From: Flavobacterium soyae
GTDB taxonomy: Bacteria > Bacteroidota > Bacteroidia > Flavobacteriales > Flavobacteriaceae
Length of the DNA: 64,000 nucleotides
Reading direction: 5' to 3'
Assembly: GCF_021245985.1 (NCBI RefSeq)
Contig: NZ_JAJQXA010000011.1
Location: forward strand, 62,001-126,000
A program made the translations under genes and the position numbers. The notes beneath the pieces are model-generated. The model ran no database searches, was not told the origin of the DNA, and was given only the letters and a program-made list of their open reading frames with translations. Shown here one piece after another: positions 8,451-16,971 of the stretch. Within the stretch, counting starts at the first letter, position 1; every line of letters begins with the position of its first letter.

Positions 8451-10415
8451 TCATGTTTTGACATTCTCCCATGCATGGGGATTGATTTTAAAAAATTTTA
8501 CTTCTCCGACCTCATATACAATACAGCACCCTAAAATAACCCAGCTTTTAACACAATCCTTATAGCCCTCAGAATCAGTTATAATCAGAGTTTTTTGTGA
8601 ATGTGCTCGGACAATACGTCCAAAATCGGTACCACCATTATAATCCATTTTAATTAGCTCTTTAACAGAATTTAAATCAGGATTTAACCACTCCTTCTGA
8701 ATAGAGGAATCCACTGCAATCAATCTTTGAATCTGTCCTGATCTGACTAAATCATTTAAAATGGTTTGCAAGAAAGTTTTGTATTCTATTGTATTTAGTG
8801 AACCCGAAACATCCACATATATCAAATCTATGGGACAATCATAAAATATAACAAGCTCTGGTGTTTTCAAATAATCTTTAGCATCTGCGGTATGCTCATC
8901 GATTTTAGGCATTATTATTGAAAGTTGTTTCACAAAATTATCAACTTCCACTCCTGAAGGTTTTATTTGTCCAAGAAAAATACTTCTTTCAGGGTAATCT
9001 AGAGAAATGTTTTTGCTAACAGGACCGTAGTTTACCAAAAAGATAAATGCTTTAGGCAGTCCAGCAGCATAGTCATTCAAAGCCTCTCTAAAATTTTTAT
9101 TACTAGACCTTCTATACTGTTTTACTTCAATAGCAGTCAAATGTTCTTGGGGTACAGAAAGATCTCCACTGTAAAAAATTCTGTAATCAGGCTGTATCCC
9201 ACTGACTCTTTTTTTGCTACTTGGATTTTTTAATGGACTTCTTACCTCAGACCACAGTTCAAGTAATCCTCGTGCGGTTTTAATTGTCGCAATATGTGTT
9301 TCTTTAAAAAGAAGAGCGAGTTTACCTTCCTCATGATGAAGATCCACCTCATAATCTGTAAAAACTCTATCAATAACTGTCAAAATCCACACTGCGTAAA
9401 GCTCATAGCGATACTTCCATATTGGAAGACTCAGTAAGTCAAGAAGTTTTTCTGTTAATTGCTTTCTTTTTACTGTCTTTCTGTTTTGATTAAGACTAGA
9501 CAAAAACTCATCAAGCTTTTCTGAAAACTTATCAAAAGCTGCATTATGTTCTGCAATATGTAAATTTTTAATTTCTTGTATCTTACCAAACAATTGTTCA
9601 AGAAAAATTTTAGGCCAGTAATCTAACTCAGCATAATACAGTAGCCATTTATCAGCTAACAAATTATCGTCTCTATTTATAGAACTTTTGGGAGAACTTC
9701 GCACTGCATTCCTAAAATCTTTTACAGTAGTCCCATACATACGACAAGACCCCACAAAAGACCTCCATATATCCATTAGAGCATTTAAATTATTATCCAA
9801 CCTAACATGTCCGGTTATCGGTGCAGGTACATTTGGCAAGCTAAAAATTCCTTTCTCATTATCAATAAAATATGCTTCAATCCATAACCGAGCTTCATTG
9901 CTTGATACATTTTTACTATCTGAATTTAATATCTCATAAAGAACAGACAGTTTATTGATTGTAATCTCATAATAAAATATGTTCTGTTCCACTGTCTCTA
10001 TTTGCTTTAAGCTCTCACGGAAATTTTCGAGATTAAACTTAAAACTCTCATTATCAGAAATATCGAAATTAAACTTAATCTGAATATTATTTTTTGCATA
10101 TTTTAACTGGTACTTTTCAAAGAAAATACATATTTCGCTCATCATCTGGCTGTACGGATGCAATGCTTTAAGAAGTACTTGCAGAAAAGTTTCTATAGTT
10201 ACACCGCCTGCAGCTAAATTTTGTTCAATGCTCTCAAACTTATTTGGTATCCCCAGTAAAGCATAAAGATTTAGCTCGGGGTCTTCAGCATTGAAAATTT
10301 CTTTGTCATAATAATTACTATCAATCCCGCCCATATCTACTAAAAATTTCCAAAGCTTAGCAGCATCATTAATTGTAGAATTCTCATTCTTTGAATGCGT
10401 ATGTCTATGTTTCAT
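8451..10415 (-). CDS. large protein with PD-(D/E)XK-like nuclease core and C-terminal VWA-like domain
   Basis: I do not recognise the full-length family. Residues 1-320 are helical and unassigned. Residues ~335-470 fit a PD-(D/E)XK nuclease fold: 'RYELYAVW' (possible first-helix Glu, E338), 'IQPDYRIF' (D410) and 'LTAIEVKQY' (E430-x-K432). Residues ~525-640 look like a VWA-like domain with MIDAS-type 'YVDVSGS' (D535, S537, S539), 'NGGTDF' (594-598) and 'IITDSEG'. The 'GGTDF' motif resembles the VWA-like DUF2201 group. There is no signal peptide. A metal-dependent DNase coupled to a metal-binding adaptor domain would fit an anti-phage or mobile-element role, which is inference. The neighbours are a patatin-like lipase and recombinase debris. 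Confidence 0.6.
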   Translation of the reverse strand: MKHRHTHSKNENSTINDAAKLWKFLVDMGGIDSNYYDKEIFNAEDPELNLYALLGIPNKFESIEQNLAAGGVTIETFLQVLLKALHPYSQMMSEICIFFEKYQLKYAKNNIQIKFNFDISDNESFKFNLENFRESLKQIETVEQNIFYYEITINKLSVLYEILNSDSKNVSSNEARLWIEAYFIDNEKGIFSLPNVPAPITGHVRLDNNLNALMDIWRSFVGSCRMYGTTVKDFRNAVRSSPKSSINRDDNLLADKWLLYYAELDYWPKIFLEQLFGKIQEIKNLHIAEHNAAFDKFSEKLDEFLSSLNQNRKTVKRKQLTEKLLDLLSLPIWKYRYELYAVWILTVIDRVFTDYEVDLHHEEGKLALLFKETHIATIKTARGLLELWSEVRSPLKNPSSKKRVSGIQPDYRIFYSGDLSVPQEHLTAIEVKQYRRSSNKNFREALNDYAAGLPKAFIFLVNYGPVSKNISLDYPERSIFLGQIKPSGVEVDNFVKQLSIIMPKIDEHTADAKDYLKTPELVIFYDCPIDLIYVDVSGSLNTIEYKTFLQTILNDLVRSGQIQRLIAVDSSIQKEWLNPDLNSVKELIKMDYNGGTDFGRIVRAHSQKTLIITDSEGYKDCVKSWVILGCCIVYEVGEVKFFKINPHAWENVKT

Positions 10416-10468
10416 TAGTAGTAGGATTTAAGTATATTACATAAATACAAACTAAATATCTCATTTGT

Positions 10469-10490
10469 ATTATTTCGAAATCGAAATAAT
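10469..10490. promoter_or_regulatory. 22-bp perfect palindrome, candidate operator
   Basis: ATTATTTCGA-AA-TCGAAATAAT, a 10-bp inverted repeat with a 2-bp centre, 54 bp upstream of the nuclease/VWA gene start. Spacing and symmetry are typical of a dimeric repressor site. Confidence 0.45.
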
Positions 10491-10696
10491 TTTAGAATTA
10501 ATTATGCAACATTTGCAAATTAATTAATTCACTATCTTATCTCTTATAATTGTCAAAGTGATATAAAATCTAAATTTCAACTTTCAAAAACTATGCTCTT
10601 ATCAATTTAAAATTGCATAATCTTATAATATTTTATCTCTCTAATTTAATTAAGTACTCCAAATATTCAACTTATTTTAAACTTCTTAGAACCCAT

Positions 10697-12427
10697 TTAA
10701 TGTTGAAATATTAAGTCATCCACCATGATCATCGGATGGTCTTTAAATTTTTGCCAATCCTTAAGGCAAGTATTATATAGATCTTTAATTTCTTCTTTTA
10801 TATTAGATTCTAGTTCATCAAATCCGCTGTCTTTAGTGTAAATTAGCTTTTCTAAATAAACAATCAAGTTATGGCACATTGTAAATTGACCTGAAGCTAT
10901 TAGTTTATCCAGCATTTTTTCTGTCTTATTCTCCTCGGTAAACCAAAGCGTAGTGCCAAAATTTGCAGCTGATTCCGCAATGGATTTTATATTTTTTCCA
11001 ATCAAATCATTATAGTTCCCAGATACACTTAGTAAATGAGGCCTGGTTGAAGCTTTAATTTTTTCTCGTGTTAACCTATTGTTATAATCAAATTCAGTTA
11101 ACTCCCTTACCAAATTTGATATTCTTCGGTACTTATATTGATCGTTTTCATATAACTTGTCATAATTCAATCTTCTTGTTACTTTTAAAAAGACATCCAT
11201 TAGTAAAATAGTCAAAGATTTAATTCTATTAATCAAAAGTGGCTCAAGCATTTGTATAGAAAGTTCCTCTATCTTAAAACCTTTTAGTTTCTCAGCATAA
11301 AATTTAAATGGACCGCTTATTAGTTTACTGAGATAACTTCTGTATTCATTTTTTAAGAAAGATACTATTGTCACTTTTAAAAAAAGTAATAACGTAAATA
11401 CTATAAAAAGAGTTATAGAAACCCCTGTCCATATTGTATTTGGGAAATTATAAAGAACTGGATAGATACCACATAATAAAATTACTATCGAAAGGATATA
11501 TGTAATACAATTATTAACACTATTAATTCTATGCTTAATTTTTTTTAATGTTAGTAGCTTCCAATTTTTAGGGTTTACATCAAGGATTGAAGCCTCAAAT
11601 GGCTTCATATAAGGAGAGGCTACATCTGAAATAATAACTAAATCAAAATATATCCCTTTTCCTTTTTTATAGTTAAGAATGCTTTCAATACCTTGATTAT
11701 CGTAAATACCTCCATCCATTAATCCTATATCTCTTGCATTATCGCTTTGAAGTATTTTTTGATCCGAAACAGAATAATTAAAATCTTTTGGCCATAAAAG
11801 TGGTTCAAATCCTCCTGGGAAACAAGAGGATGAAGCCATGACATCAGATAATTTAATAGCAGTATGAAGGTTCTTAGGAATTCTGATATAATAGTTCCCT
11901 GAGTAGTCTTGATTTTTATTTATATGTTTACTTGTTCCTATCTTAAATCTGAAGTTGACTCCGTTGTTAAATTCTGTACTATTGAAAACCATTTGTTTAA
12001 GATGGATCTCTTTTTTTTCTAGATCTCCTATAGTTTTTCCATTTGTAAATTCTTTATCATATTGTAGAGCAAAAGCATTAATCAGGTTCTTTGATTTATA
12101 AGGGTTTGGCCAGTTATATTCTGCGTTCAACATTGAAAAACCCGTTTTTAATAAATCTAATTTTGAAAGTTTATCCCTAAGTTCAGTATAAATTACTTCA
12201 AAATCTTTATTCTCATTAATACCAATTGCATAAAAAACACCAAAAATAGTCCCTCCAGAAACGGTGGACAACATCTCAATGTTCTTAAGTAGTGGTATAC
12301 CAGCATAACAAATTCTATTTAAATAAGAAACAGAACCCAAGTGAAACGCTGCTGCCCTATACCCTCCTCCAGAGCAACTTAGTGCTATTTTCTTAAAAGG
12401 TCTATTGGGAAGTTTTGGGTTTTCCAT
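10697..12427 (-). CDS. patatin-like phospholipase with internal transmembrane pair
   Basis: Patatin-like enzymes hydrolyse acyl esters of membrane lipids through a Ser-Asp dyad. Here the oxyanion loop 'SGGGYRAAAFHLG' (19-31), nucleophile S57 in 'STVSGGT' and D238 in 'LMDGGIYDNQG' are all present. Two hydrophobic helices at ~307-325 and ~331-355 follow the catalytic domain, and a ~220-residue helical tail completes the protein. The nucleophile motif is STVSGG rather than the common GxSxG, as seen in several bacterial patatins. Membrane anchoring suggests action on the cell's own membrane. Patatin effectors occur in CBASS defence (CapV), but no cyclase or sensor gene is adjacent, so that role is only a suggestion. 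Confidence 0.78.
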   Translation of the reverse strand: MENPKLPNRPFKKIALSCSGGGYRAAAFHLGSVSYLNRICYAGIPLLKNIEMLSTVSGGTIFGVFYAIGINENKDFEVIYTELRDKLSKLDLLKTGFSMLNAEYNWPNPYKSKNLINAFALQYDKEFTNGKTIGDLEKKEIHLKQMVFNSTEFNNGVNFRFKIGTSKHINKNQDYSGNYYIRIPKNLHTAIKLSDVMASSSCFPGGFEPLLWPKDFNYSVSDQKILQSDNARDIGLMDGGIYDNQGIESILNYKKGKGIYFDLVIISDVASPYMKPFEASILDVNPKNWKLLTLKKIKHRINSVNNCITYILSIVILLCGIYPVLYNFPNTIWTGVSITLFIVFTLLLFLKVTIVSFLKNEYRSYLSKLISGPFKFYAEKLKGFKIEELSIQMLEPLLINRIKSLTILLMDVFLKVTRRLNYDKLYENDQYKYRRISNLVRELTEFDYNNRLTREKIKASTRPHLLSVSGNYNDLIGKNIKSIAESAANFGTTLWFTEENKTEKMLDKLIASGQFTMCHNLIVYLEKLIYTKDSGFDELESNIKEEIKDLYNTCLKDWQKFKDHPMIMVDDLIFQH

Positions 12428-13137
12428 CTTAACACACTATTTATCAAATATATAAAATCAATAGTTTATAGTTACACGCAATTATACCTGTTTTTTCTAG
12501 AGTATCAATATTCCCTTTTTCAAATTTTAGGATATTAATTCATTGAAACTAAAATTATCACTTTCAAATTTAAATTACTATAAAATCAAGTATGCTGAGC
12601 CTATTTCATTATTAAGCATACTTTTAAACTAGATATAGTAAAAAATCCGCAGTTCAAACTCTTAACAACTTTTATAATAACAAATAAAATTCTTGCAAAT
12701 TAATTATCAACTTCAAGCGATACTTTTTCCAAATAAAACGTAAAGAATAAGATAGTATATAAAACTTCAATAAATGTTTTACTCTATAAATATATTTTTT
12801 AAATTTGCTTCAACCATTGGGTTAATGTGTTCTTAAAAATACAGTACAAAAATTGACATGACCTTAGCTTGTAATTCAAAATTTATATACGTTTTTTTGT
12901 TTTTACTAAGTATTATTTTGTTAAATTTTGTACCTCTATTGTACCCCACCCTTTGTAATCCCTTACAAATACTGAGTTGCTAATTTCTGTATCGGCAAGT
13001 AGGCTTCACAAAACATCACAAAACAAAGAATCCCCGTTAAAACATTATAAAACAAAATTTTAACTGGGATTTATGTTTCTGTTCATATAATTTTATTTAC
13101 AGTTATTGAGGGCTTTAGGGAACCAGAAGAAAACTGA
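12428..13137. other. ~710-bp AT-rich region before the recombinase remnant
   Basis: No intact gene. Around 12920-12950 the sequence has two TTGTACC units a few bases apart. A ~45-bp repeat follows at 12977-13023. This kind of sequence often accompanies tyrosine-recombinase elements, but no att site can be defined from one genome. Confidence 0.35.
12977..13023. repeat. diverged direct repeat, copy 1
   Basis: Shares a nearly exact core 'TGCTAATTTCTGTATCGG' and a downstream ACAAAAxATCACAAAA segment with 36945-36992, in the same orientation. The two copies flank the xyloglucan locus. Confidence 0.45.
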
Positions 13138-13330
13138 CAGGCTCTTGACCTTAGCATTTCTGAGGAAGTGCTTGAATTCTTAGCTGAAAAAAAGAATGGA
13201 CAAAGAAAAAATCTTTCACAATTTAAAAAAATGGGATTTTGACCGCTTGATACCTATCTGGGTAAAAGATGCAGCTATTGAAAAACATATCACCTTTCAC
13301 TGTTTTCGACATACTTATTCAACATTTTAA
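13138..13330 (+). pseudogene. tyrosine recombinase (phage-type integrase) C-terminal remnant
   Basis: Two frames together read like the end of a Bacteroidota integrase. The first (from 13138) gives '...SEEVLEFLAEKKNGQ'. After a frameshift near 13196 the second gives '...KIFHNLKKWDF...', then 'WVKDAAIEKHITFHCFRHT' and a stop at 13328. 'HCFRHT' matches the HxxR catalytic box II. The active-site Tyr and the N-terminal half are missing, so it is inactive. It marks a past integration next to the nuclease/patatin pair. Confidence 0.72.
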
Positions 13331-13748
13331 GTTTAGTTCAGTTTTTTTTAGAATCTCAGCTTCGATTTTCGCCAGTTGAGTCACTTTTTCAAAAACACAC
13401 GCTGGCTCTTTAGCCATAGAATATATTCTACTCCCCTTTGTAGCGGCTAAAAACTGCAACGATACATAAAAGCCTCTCAAATGACACATTTAGACCCTAT
13501 GTTCTTTTACATTAAAGGATACTTTTACCCCCAGCTTAATTAGTTAGCAATACGGCCCTCAATGAGCCACTTGCAATCACAAAAAATGCAGATTGCTATT
13601 TGCCTATTTACAACAGCAGAAAACAGCAGTAATAATTTTAAAGAAACTTAAAAATCAGTCCAAAGGGATAGTACATTGTATAGATCTCAAAAAACTACAA
13701 AATCACAAAACTTCTAATTATCATATAAACTATCCTTAACCAAAAAAC
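13331..13748. other. 418-bp upstream region of the GH31 gene
   Basis: Non-coding as far as I can see. It should carry the GH31 promoter and contains a possible locus-specific regulatory motif near 13488. Confidence 0.4.
13488..13520 (+). promoter_or_regulatory. possible third copy of the xyloglucan-locus regulatory motif
   Basis: 'ATTTAGACCCTATG...TTTTACATTAAAGG' resembles the minus-strand element upstream of the SusC remnant ('AATTAGACCCTTATTTTAAT'), about 255 bp before the GH31 start. The match is short and weaker than that between the other two copies. Confidence 0.3.
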
Positions 13749-16610
13749 ATGAAAAAAACCACAATAGCTTTAGGTCTCTCTGCCGGATTGCTCTTGGCAT
13801 CATGCGCTGTTAAAAATTACACCAAAACAGCTGACGGTGTGTTCATAGACTTGAACCCAGATATGGAAAACCAATTAAGCGGGCTGCGTCTGCAGGTTTT
13901 AGGCAATGATTTGATACATGTTGCTGTTTCAGCCAAAGAATTTCAAAAAGATTCCAGTCTAATTATTGTTCCAAACCAGAAAAGTGTTCCATTCCGCATC
14001 AATGAAATAAATGATTCCATTAAACTCTCAACCAAGACTCTGAATGTCATGGTTTCAGCTAAGGACGGCGGCATTAGATTCAAAGATAAAAACGGCAAAA
14101 TACTGCTGGCTGAAAAAGCAGGCGGCGGAAGAACTTTTCTTCCTATAGAAGCCGAACAGACAAAAGGCTATACTGTGCGTCAGATATTTGAATCACCTCA
14201 GGATGAAGCTTTTTACGGACTGGGACAGCATCAGTCTGATGAGTTTAATTACAAAAATAAAAGCGAAGAACTTTTCCAATATAATACAAAGGTCTCAGTT
14301 CCATTTATTGTATCAAATAAAAACTACGGGCTTTTGTGGGACAGCTATTCCTTAAGCCGCTTTGGTGACAGCCGTCCTTATGAGCAGTTAAACAAGGTCT
14401 TCAAATTATATGGAAAAAATGGTGAGCCGAGCTTCCTGACGGGAACCTACAGTACGCCGGATAATAAAAATATGCCGCTGATTCGTGAAGAGCAGTCTAT
14501 TTTCTTTGAAGACATAAAAAGCATTAAAAATCTGCCAGCGGATTTACCTTTAAAGAATGCTAATGTTATTTATGAAGGAGAACTTGAAGCTCCACAGGAT
14601 GGAGAATATAAATTTACTTTATACTATTCCGGTTATGTAAAAGTCTACTTAGACAATCAATTAGTTGTTCCCGAACGATGGAGAACGGCCTGGAACCCTA
14701 ACAGCTACAAATTCTCTATGAATATGAAAGCAGGCAGACGTACTGCTCTAAAAATTGAATGGAAACCAGACGGTTCAACATCCTATTGCGGATTAAGGGT
14801 TAGAACACCACAATTAGCCGAAGAAAAAAACAGCCAGGTCTGGTGGAGCGAAATGAACAAAAAAATTGATTACTACTTTATTCATGGCACTTCTATGGAC
14901 AGCATAATTAAGGGATACCGAACCTTGACGGGAAAATCCCAAATCATGCCCCGATGGGCGATGGGTTATTGGCAGAGCCGTGAACGATACAAAACCCAGG
15001 AGGAAATACTAAGTACTTTAAAAGAATTCAGAACCCGCCAGATTCCAATTGATAATATAGTGCTGGACTGGAATTACTGGGAAGATGATGCATGGGGAAG
15101 CCACAAATTTGATCCTGCACGTTTTCCTGATCCAAAAGCCATGACAGACTCCATTCATTCGATGAATGCAAAAATGATGATCTCAGTCTGGCCTAAATTT
15201 TATAAAACCACAGAACACTTCAAAGAGTTTGACCAAAAGGGATGGATGTATCAGCAGGCTATTAAAGACAATGTCCGTGACTGGGTAGGTCCAGGTTATA
15301 CAGGCTCATTCTATGATGCTTATGCGAGCGGTGCGCGCAAACTATTTTGGAAACAGATCTACGAAAATTTATACCCTATAGGTGTCGATGCATGGTGGAT
15401 GGATGCCAGCGAACCCAATGTGCTGGACTGTACAGATATGGAATACCGCAAAAAACTGCAGGGACCAACAGCTCTAGGGCCTGCAGCCCAATATTTTAAC
15501 ACCTATGCCCTAATGAATGCAGAAGCAATATACGATGGACAAAGAGCTATAGATCCAAATAAGCGTGTATTTCTTTTAACAAGATCCGGTTTTGCAGGAC
15601 TGCAGCGTTACTCAACAGCAACATGGAGCGGCGATATCGCAACGAGATGGGAAGATTTAAAAGCACAAATTTCGGCGGGTCTTAACTTTGCTGCAAGCGG
15701 TATTCCATACTGGACGATGGATATTGGAGGCTTTTGCGTTGAAGACCGTTATGTGAGCGCACAGCAGCAATACGACAAAAGTGGAAAGGAAAATTCTGAC
15801 AGCAAAGAATGGCGTGAATTAAATACGCGCTGGCATCAGTTTGGGGTATTTGCTCCGTTATACCGCTCTCATGGACAATTTCCTTTTCGCGAACCTTGGA
15901 ACATTGCTCCTGAAGGTCATCCCGCATACGAATCTATTGTATTTTATGACCGTCTGCGTTACAGATTGATGCCTTACATTTATACGATGGCAGGTATGAC
16001 GCATTTTAACGATTACACCATTATGCGTCCTTTGGTAATGGACTTTCAGAACGATAAAAATGTCCTTAATATCAGCGACCAATTCATGTTTGGATCTGGT
16101 TTTATGGTTTGTCCAGTTTACCAATATGGAGTCCGAAAAAGAGAAGTATATTTTCCTGCAGACACAAACTGGTATGATTTCTATACAGGGAAGCATGTCA
16201 CGGGAGGACAGACCCTACAGGCAGATGCACCCTACGGTTTTATTCCCCTATTTATTCCTGAAGGAGCTATAATTCCTGTCGGTCCCGAGATCCAATACAC
16301 CGATCAAAAACCTGCTGATACTCTGATACTGCATATTTACAAAGGACGCGACGGAAGCTTTACCCTGTATGAAGATGAAGGTGTTAACTATAATTATGAA
16401 AAAGGCCATTATACTGCCATAAGCTTCAATTACAATCAAAAAAATGAGACCTTAACCATTAGCGATCGCAAAGGAGATTTCAAAGGCATGCTAAAAAACA
16501 GGAAATTTATAATAGTAGCCGTGGACAAGTCCAATCCAAAAGCATTTCTATCTAATACTTCCGGAAAAGAAATCAACTATAACGGAGAGTTTCAAATTAT
16601 TAAAATTTAA
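13749..16610 (+). CDS. GH31 alpha-xylosidase with inserted PA14 domain
   Basis: GH31 alpha-xylosidases remove non-reducing-end xylose from xyloglucan oligosaccharides. Domain order: lipoprotein signal ('LLLASC', lipid Cys ~19), N-terminal GH31 beta-sandwich, a PA14 insertion at ~240-360 ('ANVIYEGELEAPQDGEYKF', 'SGYVKVYLDNQLV'), then the TIM barrel. The nucleophile is D552 in 'WWMDASEP' and the acid/base is D629 in 'WSGD'. Length (953) and the PA14 insertion match the alpha-xylosidase of the characterised Bacteroides ovatus xyloglucan locus (established knowledge). The linked CE20-like esterase, HTCS, GH5 and GH74 support this substrate. The lipobox predicts attachment to a membrane, probably facing the periplasm. 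Confidence 0.9.
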   Translation: MKKTTIALGLSAGLLLASCAVKNYTKTADGVFIDLNPDMENQLSGLRLQVLGNDLIHVAVSAKEFQKDSSLIIVPNQKSVPFRINEINDSIKLSTKTLNVMVSAKDGGIRFKDKNGKILLAEKAGGGRTFLPIEAEQTKGYTVRQIFESPQDEAFYGLGQHQSDEFNYKNKSEELFQYNTKVSVPFIVSNKNYGLLWDSYSLSRFGDSRPYEQLNKVFKLYGKNGEPSFLTGTYSTPDNKNMPLIREEQSIFFEDIKSIKNLPADLPLKNANVIYEGELEAPQDGEYKFTLYYSGYVKVYLDNQLVVPERWRTAWNPNSYKFSMNMKAGRRTALKIEWKPDGSTSYCGLRVRTPQLAEEKNSQVWWSEMNKKIDYYFIHGTSMDSIIKGYRTLTGKSQIMPRWAMGYWQSRERYKTQEEILSTLKEFRTRQIPIDNIVLDWNYWEDDAWGSHKFDPARFPDPKAMTDSIHSMNAKMMISVWPKFYKTTEHFKEFDQKGWMYQQAIKDNVRDWVGPGYTGSFYDAYASGARKLFWKQIYENLYPIGVDAWWMDASEPNVLDCTDMEYRKKLQGPTALGPAAQYFNTYALMNAEAIYDGQRAIDPNKRVFLLTRSGFAGLQRYSTATWSGDIATRWEDLKAQISAGLNFAASGIPYWTMDIGGFCVEDRYVSAQQQYDKSGKENSDSKEWRELNTRWHQFGVFAPLYRSHGQFPFREPWNIAPEGHPAYESIVFYDRLRYRLMPYIYTMAGMTHFNDYTIMRPLVMDFQNDKNVLNISDQFMFGSGFMVCPVYQYGVRKREVYFPADTNWYDFYTGKHVTGGQTLQADAPYGFIPLFIPEGAIIPVGPEIQYTDQKPADTLILHIYKGRDGSFTLYEDEGVNYNYEKGHYTAISFNYNQKNETLTISDRKGDFKGMLKNRKFIIVAVDKSNPKAFLSNTSGKEINYNGEFQIIKI

Positions 16611-16681
16611 TCCTCTGAAAATAATCGTATCCTGCACCTGTCTTCAGGATAAACTATAGAGCAGCCCTGGATGCGATTAAA

Positions 16682-16874
16682 AAAACGTTCTTGAAATTAA
16701 AAAATTACATCTTTTATCTGCTTCTGCCATTTTCATATGGCATGACGGTTTGCAGATCGCTGTAAATTATTCTTCAGAAGATTACCAGATAGAAAAAATA
16801 TCCAGCACTGCAAAAATGTTTTAATTGGCAGCAAAATTGTACCGCCAGGAGGCGTAACGGTTTGGCGGCAATAA
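16682..16874 (+). pseudogene. C-terminal remnant of a beta-galactosidase-like enzyme
   Basis: From ~16682 one frame reads 'KNVLEIKKLHLLSA', then 'IFIWHDGLQIAVNYSSEDY' and a stop. A one-base shift continues as 'LIGSKIVPPGGVTVWRQ' and a stop at 16872. This pattern (a beta-rich tail with 'IAVNYS' and a closing 'LIGSK...VTVW') resembles the C-terminus of GanA-type beta-galactosidases (GH35/GH42). Such an enzyme would remove galactose from xyloglucan side chains, so it fits here. The rest of the gene is gone. The family call is tentative. Confidence 0.5.
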
Positions 16875-16971
16875 AATATCTTTTTCTAAGAGGCTATGAT
16901 GCTATAAGATTTCTGCAGCTTCTGCTGCAGGTTTCGACACTAACTAACTATAAAATTTAAACCAATCAAAA

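Noticed and set aside
8451..12427. CBASS-type defence system
   Set aside because: A patatin is present, but there is no cGAS/DncV-like nucleotidyltransferase, nor ubiquitin-like or HORMA accessory genes, in the window.
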